Positions 7,813 to 16,633 of a stretch of DNA of 64,000 nt are shown piece after piece. The translations under genes and the position numbers were made by a program. Under the pieces are notes generated by a model. It did no database searches, was not told the DNA's origin, and worked only from the letters and a program-made list of their open reading frames with translations. Source of the DNA: Pseudodesulfovibrio sp. 5S69 (GTDB taxonomy: Bacteria; Desulfobacterota; Desulfovibrionia; Desulfovibrionales; Desulfovibrionaceae); the NCBI RefSeq assembly GCF_037094465.1, contig NZ_CP146609.1, positions 2,109,501 to 2,173,500 on the forward strand. The letters are read 5' to 3'. Within the stretch, counting starts at the first letter, position 1; the number at the start of each line of letters is the position of its first letter.

Positions 7813-8829
7813 ATGAAGACCGTTCCCGTACAGGATGCCGTCGGCATGGTACTTTGCCACGACATGACCAAGATCGTCCCCGGGGAAACCAAGGGGCCGG
7901 TGTTCCGCAAGGGGCACATCATAATGGAAGAGGATGTCCAGACGCTGCTTGAAATAGGCAAGGAGCACATTTACGTCCTGGACATGGAAAAGGGCTGTAT
8001 ACACGAAAACGAGGCCGCCCACCGTATCGCCAATGCGGCCGTGGGCCCCAACATCACCCTGTCGGACGTGTCCGAGGGGCGCATCAATTTCATCGCCGAT
8101 CCCGGCCTGCTCGACGTCAACGTCGAGGCCCTCCACCGCATCAATTCCATCGAAGAGGTCGTCCTGGCCACTCTGCATACCGGTCAGCAGGTCACCGAGA
8201 CCCGGCCCGTGGCCGGAACCCGCGTGGTCCCGCTGGTCATCAACGAGGAGAAGATCCGGCGGGTGGAGGCCATCTGCGCCGAGTACGACTACGTGGTCGG
8301 CATACGGCCGTTCCGGCGGCTGTCCGTCGGCCTGGTGACCACCGGCAGTGAGGTCTACCATGGCCGCATCAAGGACAAGTTCGGGCCGGTTATCCGAAAG
8401 AAATTCTCCACGCTTGGATCCGAGGTCATGGGCCAGACCCTGACCTCCGACGATCCGGCCATGACCCGTGACGCCATTATGGCCTTCATCGCCCAAGGCG
8501 CGGAGATGGTCGTGGTCACCGGCGGCATGTCCGTGGACCCCGACGACCAGACGCCCACGGCCATCCGCCTGACCGGCGCGGACGTCGTCACCTACGGTTC
8601 ACCCACGTTTCCCGGCGTCATGTTCATGGTCGCCGAACTGAACGGCGTACCCATTCTTGGGCTGCCCGGCTGCGTCATGTACTACCGGGCGTCCGTGTTC
8701 GACCTGATTGTCCCGCGCCTGCTGGCCGGGGAGAAGGTCACTCGAGAAGATATCGTATCCTTGGGGCATGGCGGTTTCTGTGCGACCTGCGAGGTCTGCC
8801 GCTATCCCATCTGCCCCTTCGGTAAATAG
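7813..8829 (+). CDS. Molybdopterin-binding (MoeA/MoCF-type) protein with cysteine-rich tail
   Basis: 338 residues from the ATG at 7813, which has GGAGG five to nine bases upstream; an in-frame upstream extension lacks a site. The N-terminal part (MKTVPVQDAVGMVLCHDMTKI, then PVFRKGHII) resembles the MoeA N-terminal region, and residues about 165-310 form a MoCF/MogA-type molybdopterin-binding domain with GLVTTGSEVYHGRIKD, VVVTGGMSVDPDDQTP and LGLPGC. The last 20 residues hold four cysteines (CATCEVC...CP), a possible metal site. By context it should handle molybdopterin or molybdenum for the aldehyde oxidoreductase encoded 66 bp downstream. It is shorter than canonical MoeA, so a dedicated accessory role is more likely than general Moco synthesis. 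Confidence 0.8.
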   Translation: MKTVPVQDAVGMVLCHDMTKIVPGETKGPVFRKGHIIMEEDVQTLLEIGKEHIYVLDMEKGCIHENEAAHRIANAAVGPNITLSDVSEGRINFIADPGLLDVNVEALHRINSIEEVVLATLHTGQQVTETRPVAGTRVVPLVINEEKIRRVEAICAEYDYVVGIRPFRRLSVGLVTTGSEVYHGRIKDKFGPVIRKKFSTLGSEVMGQTLTSDDPAMTRDAIMAFIAQGAEMVVVTGGMSVDPDDQTPTAIRLTGADVVTYGSPTFPGVMFMVAELNGVPILGLPGCVMYYRASVFDLIVPRLLAGEKVTREDIVSLGHGGFCATCEVCRYPICPFGK

Positions 8830-8895
8830 ATCACGGTTCCTTGGGAACCCAACCTATCTGCGAGACAGTGAGAACAAATTAGGAGGAAAACTGTC

Positions 8896-11613
8896 ATGAT
8901 CAAACGGACGCTCCAAGTAAACGGAGTCTCCAGGAACGTCGTGTGCGAACCTGAAGAGTCCCTGGCCAACGTGTTGCGCCAGAACCTGGGACTGACCAGC
9001 GTGAAGATCGGCTGTGGTACAGGCCAGTGCGGCAGCTGTACCATCCTGCGTGACGGCAAACTGGTCCGTTCCTGCACCGTCAGGATGAAACGGGTCAAGA
9101 ACAACACCCAAATCATGACCCTCGAGGGTCTTGGCACCCCCGGCAACCTGCATCCCATCCAGATGGCCTGGATCGCCTTCGGCGGCGCGCAGTGCGGCTT
9201 CTGCTCGCCGGGCTTCCTGGTTTCCACGTACGCGCTGCTGACCGAGAACCCCAGCCCGACCCGCGAAGAGGTCCGTGACTGGTTCCAACAGCACAAGAAC
9301 GTCTGCCGCTGCACCGGCTACAAGCCCCTGGTGGACGCCGTCATGGCCGCCGCCGAGGTTATGCGCGGCGACAAGTCCATGGACGATCTGATCTTCAAGA
9401 TCCCCGAGGACGGCCGCATCTGGAACACCCATTATCCGCGTCCCTCCGCTGTGGCCAAGGTCACCGGCACCTGGGACTTCGGCGCCGACATGGGCCTGCG
9501 CCTGCCTCCGGGAACCCTGCACTGCGAATTGGTCCAGGCCGAGGTTTCCCATGCCAACGTCCTGTCCATCGACGTGACCGAGGCCGAGGCCGTGCCCGGC
9601 GTCTACAAGGTCGTGACCCACAAGGACGTAAAGGGGAAGAACCGCATCACCGGCCTGATCACCTTCCCGACCAACCTCGGCGACGGCTGGGATCGTCCCA
9701 TCCTGTGCGACGAGAAGGTCTTCCAGTACGGCGACGCCATCGCCATAGTCTGCGCCGACACTCCGGAGGCGGCCAAAGAAGGCGCCAAGAAGGTCAAGGT
9801 CGAGCTCGAACAGCTGCCCGAATACATGTCCGCCCCGGCGGCCATGGCCGAGGACGCCATCGAGATCCACCCCGGCACCCCCAACGTCTACTACATCCAG
9901 AAAGAGGCCAAGGGACCGGACACCAAGCCCATCTTCGAGAGCGCCGACGTGGTCGTCGAAGGCGACTACTACACGCAGCGCCAGCCGCACATGCCCATCG
10001 AGCCGGACGTCGGGTTCGCCTACATCGGGGACGAGGGCAAGCTGGTCATCCATTCCAAGTCCATCGGCATCCATCTGCACCTGCTCATGATCGCTCCCGG
10101 TCTGGGCGTGGAGCCCGAGAACATGGTCCTGGTCCAGAACCCCACGGGCGGCACCTTCGGCTACAAGTTCTCCCCGACTATGGAAGCACTCGTCGGCGCG
10201 GCCGCCCTGGCCACCGGCCGTCCGGTCTTCCTGAACTACACCTGGAAACAGCAGCAGCAGTACACCGGCAAGCGTTCGCCGCAGTTCACCACCGTGCGCC
10301 TGGCCTCCAGCAAGGACGGCAAACTGCTCGGCATGGAGACCGACTGGACCGTGGACCACGGCCCGTACTCCGAGTTCGGCGACCTGCTGACCCTGCGCGG
10401 CGCGCAGTACATCGGCGCGGGTTACGACATCCCGGCCATCCGCGGCGAAGGCCGCACCGTGTGCACCAACCACTGCTGGGGCGCGGCCTTCCGCGGCTAC
10501 GGCGCTCCCGAGGCGGAGTTCCCTTCCGAGGTGTGCATGGACGAACTGGCCGAGAAGCTGGGCATGGATCCGCTGGAATTGCGTTACAAGAACGTCTACC
10601 GCGAGGGTTCCACCACCCCCACCGGCCAGGACCCCGAGGTCTATTCCCTGCCTGAGATGATCGACAAGGTCCGTCCCAAGTACGAGGAATTCAAGAAGTA
10701 CGCGGCCGAGAACTCCACCGATGCCAAGAAGCTCGGCGTTGGCGTCTCCGTAGGCGTGTACGGTTCCGGCCTGGACGGCCCGGACACCGCCGAGGTCGAC
10801 ATCGCCCTGAACGAGGACGGCACCGTGACCGTGTACTCCGCGTGGGGCGACCACGGCCAGGGTGCTGACATGGGTACCCTGGGTACCGCCCACGAGGCCC
10901 TGCGTCCTCTGAACCTGACCCCGGATCAGATCCATCTGATGATGGGCGACACGAGCTTCGCTCCCGCGGCCGGTCCGGCCGGCGGCAGCCGCTCCCAGGT
11001 CGTCGTGGGCCAGGCCACCAAGAACGCCTGCGACCAGCTCGTGGCCGCCATGCAGAAGCCCGACGGCACCTTCCGCACCTATGAGGAAATGGTCGCCGAC
11101 GGACTCGAGCTGCTGTACCACGGCAAGTGGAGCGCTCCGGCCAACGACTGCGACGAAAACGGCCAGGGCAACCCGTTCTGCTGCTACATGTACGGCGTGT
11201 TCCTGTCCCTGGTTTCCGTGGACACCGCCACCGGCAAGACCACGGTCGAGAAGATGGTCACCGTGGCCGACATCGGCGTGGTCAACAACTACCTCTTGGT
11301 GGACGGCCAGATCCACGGCGGCGTCGCCCAGGGCATCGGCCTGGCGCTGACCGAGGACTACGAGGACATCAAGAAGCACGCCAACATGGCCGGCGCCGGT
11401 ATCCCGTACTGCAAGGACATCCCGGACGACATGGAGATCATCTACGTGGAGACCCCGCGTCCCGACGGTCCCTTCGGCGCTTCCGGCGTCGGCGAGATGC
11501 CGTTGACCGCCCCCCATGCGGCGATCATCAACGCCATCTACAACGCCTGCGGTGCTCGTATCCGGCACCTGCCCGCCTACCCCGAGAAGGTGCTCGCCGC
11601 TCTCAAGGGCTAG
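8896..11613 (+). CDS. mop: Molybdenum aldehyde oxidoreductase (xanthine oxidase family)
   Basis: 905 residues, essentially the length of D. gigas MOP. Residues 1-80 are a plant-type 2Fe-2S domain with Cys40, 45, 48 and 60; the second 2Fe-2S domain has Cys100, 103, 137 and 139 (QCGFCSPGF, CRCTGYKP). The rest is the molybdopterin cytosine dinucleotide-binding part, with GGTFGYKF, FRGYGAPE, GPAGGSRSQ and the catalytic glutamate in GVGEMPLTAPH near the C terminus. The enzyme oxidises aldehydes to carboxylic acids and passes electrons through the clusters to acceptors such as flavodoxin. No signal peptide is seen, so it should be cytoplasmic. AGGAGG precedes the ATG. The downstream train encodes XdhC and a MobA-like enzyme, consistent with sulfuration and cytidylation of this cofactor. 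Confidence 0.97.
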   Translation: MIKRTLQVNGVSRNVVCEPEESLANVLRQNLGLTSVKIGCGTGQCGSCTILRDGKLVRSCTVRMKRVKNNTQIMTLEGLGTPGNLHPIQMAWIAFGGAQCGFCSPGFLVSTYALLTENPSPTREEVRDWFQQHKNVCRCTGYKPLVDAVMAAAEVMRGDKSMDDLIFKIPEDGRIWNTHYPRPSAVAKVTGTWDFGADMGLRLPPGTLHCELVQAEVSHANVLSIDVTEAEAVPGVYKVVTHKDVKGKNRITGLITFPTNLGDGWDRPILCDEKVFQYGDAIAIVCADTPEAAKEGAKKVKVELEQLPEYMSAPAAMAEDAIEIHPGTPNVYYIQKEAKGPDTKPIFESADVVVEGDYYTQRQPHMPIEPDVGFAYIGDEGKLVIHSKSIGIHLHLLMIAPGLGVEPENMVLVQNPTGGTFGYKFSPTMEALVGAAALATGRPVFLNYTWKQQQQYTGKRSPQFTTVRLASSKDGKLLGMETDWTVDHGPYSEFGDLLTLRGAQYIGAGYDIPAIRGEGRTVCTNHCWGAAFRGYGAPEAEFPSEVCMDELAEKLGMDPLELRYKNVYREGSTTPTGQDPEVYSLPEMIDKVRPKYEEFKKYAAENSTDAKKLGVGVSVGVYGSGLDGPDTAEVDIALNEDGTVTVYSAWGDHGQGADMGTLGTAHEALRPLNLTPDQIHLMMGDTSFAPAAGPAGGSRSQVVVGQATKNACDQLVAAMQKPDGTFRTYEEMVADGLELLYHGKWSAPANDCDENGQGNPFCCYMYGVFLSLVSVDTATGKTTVEKMVTVADIGVVNNYLLVDGQIHGGVAQGIGLALTEDYEDIKKHANMAGAGIPYCKDIPDDMEIIYVETPRPDGPFGASGVGEMPLTAPHAAIINAIYNACGARIRHLPAYPEKVLAALKG

Positions 11614-11633
11614 TGGGTTAAACTGTAATAATT

Positions 11634-11665
11634 GCGGCCCATGCCTTGGCATGGGCCGCTTTTTT
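11634..11665 (+). terminator. Strong intrinsic terminator between mop and the maturation genes
   Basis: A perfect 12-bp stem (11634-11645 with 11648-11659), a two-base TT loop and six T. It begins 20 bp after the mop stop and ends 16 bp before the next ATG, so it should set mop expression apart from that of the downstream genes. Confidence 0.9.
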
Positions 11666-11681
11666 CCGTAAGTGGTGATCT

Positions 11682-13928
11682 ATGGAACAAGCGGAATTGA
11701 GACGGTGGGAAAATCGGTGCATACAGGAAGAGTCGCCCCGGTGTGCGGCGGCCTGCCCCCTGCATGTCGACGCGCGCGAGTGCTGCTCCCTGCTGGCGGC
11801 AAGGCGCGTTGACAAGGCCTGGGCTGTGCTGGCCAAGACCATGCCTTTGCCCGGCGTCCTGGCCCGGATCTGCGACGCACCGTGCAAGGCGGCCTGCCTG
11901 CGCGGCGAAAAAGGCGGCCCCATAGAGATGGGCGCCCTGGAGCGGTTTCTGGCAGGCGCGGCCCAAGCGGCCAAGCCGCCCCGGCCCCTGCCGCGCAACG
12001 GCAAGAGCGTGGCCGTGATCGGCGGCGGGATGACCGGCCTGTGCGCGGCCTGGGAGATCGCCCGCAAGGGGTTCGCCGTGACCGTGTACTGCACCGCACC
12101 CGATGTCGGCGTCGAGCTGCCCGAGGGGGTCCTCGACGGAGAGCTTGCGGCCATGGATCGCATGGGCGTGACCATCGAGCGGGGCGCAACCCTCACCCCG
12201 GAGCTGGTCGAGGCCCAGTTGGAGGAGCGCGACGCGGTCTTCGTGGACAGCGACGCCGTGCCCGAAACACTTCGCTATTTCGGTGAGCCTGACGAGGTCA
12301 CGCTGGGCACCAACCGACTGGGGCTGTTCGCCGTCCGCGCGGGCGAAACCTCGCCGGTCTTCCAGGCGGCCGCCGGGCGCCGGGCGGCCAATTCCATCAT
12401 GCGTTTTTCCCAGGGCGTGTCCATGGTCAAGAGCCGCGAGCTCGAAGGGCCGTACGACACGCGCCTGTACACCAACCTGGCCAAGGTGGAACCGGTCGGG
12501 CCGGTGGCCGTGGGCGAAGGTTACGACGAGGTCCGCGCCGTGGAGGAAGCGGCCCGCTGCCTCAAGTGCGAGTGCATGGAGTGCGTCAAGGCGTGCGTCT
12601 ACCTCAAGCACTACAAGCAGTACCCCAAGGTCTACGTCCGACAGGTATACAACAACGAGGCCATTGTCCGGGGCACGCGCCAGGCCAACAAGCTGATCAA
12701 CTCGTGCATGCTCTGTGGCCTGTGCGACACGGTCTGTCCTGAGGATTTCGCCATGGGCGACGTCTGCCTCGAAGCGCGGCGGAACATGATCGCCAAGGGG
12801 ACCATGCCGCCCTCGGCCCACGAGTTCGCCCTGCGCGACATGGCCTTTGCCGACGGCGACAAATGCGCTCTGGCCAGGCATGCGCCGGGCACGACCGAGA
12901 GCGAATACGTCTTCTTCCCCGGCTGCCAGTTGACCGCCACCGACCCCGGTGGGGCTGAGCGCGCCTACGCGGACCTCCGCGAGCGGCTGGGCAAGGTCGG
13001 GCTGATCCTGCGCTGCTGCGGCGCTCCGGCCGCCTGGTCCGGGCGCGATGCGCTGTTTCAGGAATCCCTGGCCGAGTTGCAGAGCGCCTGGCAGGGGCTC
13101 GGCTCGCCGCGCATCATCGCGGCCTGTCCTTCCTGCATCAAGATTCTGCGTCAGGCCCTGCCCGAGGCGGAGATCGTTTCCCACTGGTCCATCCTGAGCG
13201 CGCTCGGCCTGCCCGAAACCGCGCTGAAGGCGGGCGGGACTCTGGCTGTGAACGACCCCTGCGCGGCCCGTGAGGACGGGGCGCTGCGCGCCGACGTGCG
13301 CGGCCTGCTAGATACCCTCGGGGTGTCCATTGTCGAGCCGGAGTACAGCGGCGAGCTGACCCAGTGCTGCGGCTACGGCGGGCTGCTGAACGAGGTGGAC
13401 CCGGAGCTCGGGCGGATCGCGGCCCAGGCGCGCGCCGACGCCGTGGACGAGGACTACGTTACCTACTGCGCCATGTGCCGGGAGATGATCGCCCGGACCG
13501 GCAAAACGGCCATGCACCTCTATGATCTGCTCTATCCCGGCGAAGGCGGGGCGGGCGCGCGGCCCACGCCGGGCCATTCCGAGCGGCGCGAAAATCGCGT
13601 CCATCTGCGCGAGAAGCTCCTGCGCGAGCTGTGGAGCGAGGCGGACGGCGTCGCAGCCGAGGACTTTGAGAATGTCGATGTGGCCTTCACCGAGGCGGGC
13701 GCCGCGGCCATGGAGGAACGGCGCATCCTTGTGAGCGACGTGCAGAAGGTCCTGCTCCAGGAGGAGCGGTCCGGCAGGCATCTGGTCCACGACGAGACCG
13801 GCCGTTTTCTGGCCTCGTTCCGTCCGGCCGTGGTGACTTACTGGGTGGAATTCGAAAAAACGGACGACGGGTACCTGGTGCACAATGCCTGGTGCCACCG
13901 CATGAAGATAAAGGGAGGGCAGCCATGA
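11682..13928 (+). CDS. FAD-dependent dicluster iron-sulfur oxidoreductase
   Basis: 748 residues. The N terminus has the GltD-type cluster region (CAAACPLHVDARE and RICDAPCKAACLRG), then a nucleotide-binding VAVIGGGMTGLCAAWE (about 110-125). Next come two 4Fe-4S groups: CLKCECMECVKAC and CMLCGLCDTVCPEDF. The C-terminal half has two CCG-type cysteine motifs (LRCCGAP and TQCCGYGG with CPSC and CAMC), as in heterodisulfide reductase HdrB/GlpC. It looks like a soluble electron-transfer hub linking a flavin to iron-sulfur clusters. The second dinucleotide half is poorly conserved (short, no clear GxGxxA), so NAD(P)H use is uncertain. It overlaps the next gene by ATGA. My recollection is that the equivalent gene lies beside mop in D. 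vulgaris. Confidence 0.8.
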   Translation: MEQAELRRWENRCIQEESPRCAAACPLHVDARECCSLLAARRVDKAWAVLAKTMPLPGVLARICDAPCKAACLRGEKGGPIEMGALERFLAGAAQAAKPPRPLPRNGKSVAVIGGGMTGLCAAWEIARKGFAVTVYCTAPDVGVELPEGVLDGELAAMDRMGVTIERGATLTPELVEAQLEERDAVFVDSDAVPETLRYFGEPDEVTLGTNRLGLFAVRAGETSPVFQAAAGRRAANSIMRFSQGVSMVKSRELEGPYDTRLYTNLAKVEPVGPVAVGEGYDEVRAVEEAARCLKCECMECVKACVYLKHYKQYPKVYVRQVYNNEAIVRGTRQANKLINSCMLCGLCDTVCPEDFAMGDVCLEARRNMIAKGTMPPSAHEFALRDMAFADGDKCALARHAPGTTESEYVFFPGCQLTATDPGGAERAYADLRERLGKVGLILRCCGAPAAWSGRDALFQESLAELQSAWQGLGSPRIIAACPSCIKILRQALPEAEIVSHWSILSALGLPETALKAGGTLAVNDPCAAREDGALRADVRGLLDTLGVSIVEPEYSGELTQCCGYGGLLNEVDPELGRIAAQARADAVDEDYVTYCAMCREMIARTGKTAMHLYDLLYPGEGGAGARPTPGHSERRENRVHLREKLLRELWSEADGVAAEDFENVDVAFTEAGAAAMEERRILVSDVQKVLLQEERSGRHLVHDETGRFLASFRPAVVTYWVEFEKTDDGYLVHNAWCHRMKIKGGQP

Positions 13929-14143
13929 GCAGCGCGATCACGGTGCCGGGAACCGGAGCTGGCGGCTGGCGATGCGGGCCCTGCGACGAGGACATGGTCA
14001 TGAAACCGGTGGAGCTGACCTATCTCAACTCCCAGTTCAACGTGGAGCTGCCCACCTGCCCGAACTGCGGCTACGTGCTCATCCCGGAGGCGTTGGCCCT
14101 GGGCAAGATGCATCAGGTGGAGCAGTTGCTGGAGGACAAGTAG
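13925..14143 (+). CDS. Small CxxC/CxxC protein of the mop-linked cluster
   Basis: 72 residues from an ATG that overlaps the preceding stop (ATGA). Two pairs of cysteines, CGPC near residue 20 and CPNC near residue 45, flank a conserved-looking stretch VELTYLNSQFNVELP; this resembles a zinc ribbon or a rubredoxin-like site. It matches what I recall as the DVU1557-type redox protein family. Its function is unknown; a structural zinc site, a single iron centre or thiol chemistry are all possible. The tight overlaps on both sides argue for stoichiometric co-expression with the oxidoreductase and methyltransferase. Confidence 0.75.
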   Translation: MSSAITVPGTGAGGWRCGPCDEDMVMKPVELTYLNSQFNVELPTCPNCGYVLIPEALALGKMHQVEQLLEDK

Positions 14144-14145
14144 CC

Positions 14146-14796
14146 GTGGCCCTCGCGCCGGGGCCGCTGTGGGAGCGCGAGGAACTGCGTGCCGTGGCCG
14201 GGGAGACGCTCCGGCCGGGCGGCTTCGAGTTGACCGACCGGGCGGCGGACTACATCGGTCTGGTACCGGGGCGGCGGGTGCTGGACATCGGCGCGGGCCT
14301 CGGGGCCACCGTGACCCGGCTGCGTTCGCGCTACGGCGCGATGGCCTGGGGCGTGGAGCCTTCGGCCGCCCAGCTTGAGCGGGCAGACGGCCCGCAGGGG
14401 CTCATCCGGGCGCGCGGAGACCGGTTGCCCTTTCGGGCCGGGACCTTCGACGCGCTGTTCTGCGAATGCGTTCTCTCCCTGTTCGAGGACCGGCCCGGCG
14501 GGCTGGCCGAATTTTACCGGGTGCTCAAGCCCGGCGGTTTCCTGGTTCTGTCCGACCTGTGCGCAACCGGCCCTTCCCTGGGCGGCGGCGCGTCCTGCGC
14601 GGACCGGGCCGCGCCCTTGGATCGGACGGTCCGTCTGGTCCGTAACGGCGGTTTCGCCATCGAACTTCTGGAAGACCACTCGGCCCACCTGCGTGACCTG
14701 GCGGCCCGCCTCGCCTGGACTGCCGAGGGAGTCTCCTGCGGCTGCGGGCGCGGGTTGAGCTATTTTCTGATGATCGCGCAAAAGCAAGGAGCATAG
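14146..14796 (+). CDS. trsM: SAM-dependent methyltransferase of the mop-linked cluster
   Basis: 216 residues from the GTG at 14146, three bases after the previous stop, with GGAGG 11 bases upstream; the longer open frame overlaps the preceding gene. A class I Rossmann methyltransferase: motif I VLDIGAGLGATV (about 43-54), an acidic loop GVEPSAAQL, motif IV DALFCECVLSLFE and a post-motif VLKPGGFLVLSDL. The C-terminal region holds CGCGRG. The substrate is unknown. The symbol follows my memory of the name given to the DVU1556 family partner of the radical SAM protein TrsS and should be treated as provisional. Confidence 0.8.
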   Translation: MALAPGPLWEREELRAVAGETLRPGGFELTDRAADYIGLVPGRRVLDIGAGLGATVTRLRSRYGAMAWGVEPSAAQLERADGPQGLIRARGDRLPFRAGTFDALFCECVLSLFEDRPGGLAEFYRVLKPGGFLVLSDLCATGPSLGGGASCADRAAPLDRTVRLVRNGGFAIELLEDHSAHLRDLAARLAWTAEGVSCGCGRGLSYFLMIAQKQGA

Positions 14797-14798
14797 CG

Positions 14799-15254
14799 AT
14801 GCTGGACGATGCCGGACTCCGGGTCATGGAATTGGCCGGAAAGGGATATTGCTGCAGTCAGATGATGGTCGTCATGGCCCTGGACGAGATGGGCCGCGAG
14901 GACCCCGACCTGGTGCGGGCCGCGGGCGGCCTGTGCAACGGCCTGGGCGACTGCTCCGGGCCGTGCGGCGTGCTCACGGGTTCGGTCCTGGCCCTGGGGC
15001 TGTACGCGGGCAAGGGCATGGACATGGAAGAGCCGGTGGATACGCTGCCGGTCATGCTCGAGACCCTGCGCGACTGGTTTGAGGGGCGGACCATGGAATA
15101 CGGCGGGACCACCTGCGCGGCCATCCTGGACGGCGGCTGCGGGCAGCCCCATCCCACCCGTTGCGGCGGGCTGGTCGCCGAGGCCAACGCCAAGATCCGC
15201 GAGGTCCTGGTGGACAACGGGCTGGACCCGGCCGAGGGACGCGAATTGCCGTGA
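14799..15254 (+). CDS. C-GCAxxG-C-C family protein
   Basis: 151 residues with an AAGGAG site before the ATG. Cysteines occur in the arrangement of the C_GCAxxG_C_C family: GYCCSQMM (about residue 15), LCNGLGDCSGPCGVLTG (about 45-62) and C-terminal TTCAAIL, GGCGQPH and TRCGGLV. Such proteins are thought to bind iron-sulfur or other metals and are often linked to redox enzymes, but none has a firmly known function to my knowledge. The family usually has GCA where this copy has PCG. It overlaps the radical SAM gene by four bases (GTGA). Confidence 0.75.
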   Translation: MLDDAGLRVMELAGKGYCCSQMMVVMALDEMGREDPDLVRAAGGLCNGLGDCSGPCGVLTGSVLALGLYAGKGMDMEEPVDTLPVMLETLRDWFEGRTMEYGGTTCAAILDGGCGQPHPTRCGGLVAEANAKIREVLVDNGLDPAEGRELP

Positions 15255-16633
15255 CTTCAAGCCCGAGGAGCGTCTGCCCGGTCTGCCTGAAGCCGATTCC
15301 GGCGGCTCACGAGACCGTGGGCGACGAGACCTTTCTGGTCAAGACCTGTCCGGACCATGGGGACTTCCGTTCCGTTATCTGGCGGGGTGAGCCGTCCTTC
15401 GGCTCTTGGGCGCGGCCCAAGGTCCCGTCCGGCCCGAAGACGCCGTTTACCAGCGTGGAGCGGGGCTGTCCGCTGGACTGCGGGCTGTGCGACGCCCACC
15501 GCCAGCACACTTGCACCGCGCTCATCGAGGTCACCTGGCGCTGCGACCTGGGCTGCCCGGTCTGTTTCGCCTCGTCCGGGAAAACGGCCCCGCCCGATCC
15601 GTCCCCGGAGGAATTGGGCCGGCTGTTCGACCGGGTGGAGCTGGCTTCGGGCCACTGCAATATCCAGCTTTCGGGCGGCGAACCCACGGTGCGCGAAGAC
15701 CTTCCCGAGATCATCCGGTTGGGCAAGGCAAAGGGATTTCCGTTCGTCCAACTGAACACAAACGGGCTCCGGCTCGGGCGTGAACCGGGCTATGCGGCCC
15801 GGCTGGCCGAGGCCGGACTGGACTCGGTTTTCCTTCAGTTCGACGGCACCGAAGACCGTATTTTCCAGGCCCTGCGGGGCCGTCCCCTGCTCGAAACCAA
15901 ATTCGCGGCCATGGACGCCCTGGCCGATGCCGGAGTGGGCATCATCCTGGTGCCCACGCTGGTACCGGGCGTCAACGACCGGGACCTGGGCAACATCCTC
16001 CGGCTGGCCGTAGACCGCTCCCCGGCCGTGCGCGGGGTGCATTTCCAGCCGGTCAGCTATTTCGGGCGCTATCCGCGGCAGCCGGGCGATGACGAGCGCA
16101 TCACCCTGCCCGAGATCATGCGCGGGCTGGAGGCCCAGACGGGCGGGATGCTCAAGGCCGTTGATTTCCGGCCGCCGGGCTGTGAGCACGCCTTTTGCTC
16201 CTTCCATGCCAACTACGTGGTCACCGAGGACGGCGGGCTGACCCGGCTGTCCTCGGGCGGAGACTGCGGCTGCACGCCGCGCCCGGCCTCCGAGGGGGCG
16301 GACGCGGCCAAGGCGTTTGTCAAGCGCCAGTGGTGTTCGCCGGACCGGCAACTGCCCATGGCCTTCGAGGCCGCGCCGGACAGCGGGGCCGCGCAGGGCG
16401 GGGCGGAAGACGTCCTGGGCGCCTTCATCCGGCGGGCGGCCACCCACACTCTGGCCGTGTCGGCCATGGCCTTCCAGGACTGCTGGACCCTGGACCTGGA
16501 GCGGCTCAAGGGGTGCTGCATCCACGAGGTCTCGCCGGACGGGCGGCTCATCCCCTTCTGCGCCTACAATTTGACGTCCATGGGCGGCGAAACCCTGTAC
16601 CGGGGGAAATGTCATGGGCCGATCCAATCTTGA
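15251..16633 (+). CDS. trsS: Radical SAM protein of the mop-linked cluster
   Basis: 460 residues from a GTG at 15251 that overlaps the preceding TGA. Radical SAM cluster CDLGCPVC (CX3CX2C, about residues 98-105) inside EVTWRCDLGCPVCFAS. Before it are two cysteine groups, CPVCLKPI near residue 9 and GCPLDCGLCDAHRQHTC near residues 73-90; after the barrel come GCEHAFC, GDCGC and GCCIHEV...PFC. This layout resembles the family that includes archaeal tetraether lipid synthase and MJ0619-type proteins, which carry several additional clusters. The reaction here is unknown. Some relatives are described as selenoproteins; I see no in-frame TGA, so this copy uses cysteine throughout. The symbol is recalled and provisional. 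Confidence 0.82.
   Translation: MTSSPRSVCPVCLKPIPAAHETVGDETFLVKTCPDHGDFRSVIWRGEPSFGSWARPKVPSGPKTPFTSVERGCPLDCGLCDAHRQHTCTALIEVTWRCDLGCPVCFASSGKTAPPDPSPEELGRLFDRVELASGHCNIQLSGGEPTVREDLPEIIRLGKAKGFPFVQLNTNGLRLGREPGYAARLAEAGLDSVFLQFDGTEDRIFQALRGRPLLETKFAAMDALADAGVGIILVPTLVPGVNDRDLGNILRLAVDRSPAVRGVHFQPVSYFGRYPRQPGDDERITLPEIMRGLEAQTGGMLKAVDFRPPGCEHAFCSFHANYVVTEDGGLTRLSSGGDCGCTPRPASEGADAAKAFVKRQWCSPDRQLPMAFEAAPDSGAAQGGAEDVLGAFIRRAATHTLAVSAMAFQDCWTLDLERLKGCCIHEVSPDGRLIPFCAYNLTSMGGETLYRGKCHGPIQS

Noticed and set aside
8854..11652. Very long minus-strand open frame opposite mop
   Set aside because: Low-complexity valine/histidine/glycine protein, antisense to a gene with every conserved residue intact; a codon-bias shadow of GC-rich coding.
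15251..16633. Selenocysteine codon in the radical SAM gene
   Set aside because: Some relatives are described as selenoproteins, but this frame has no internal TGA and cysteines stand at the conserved places.
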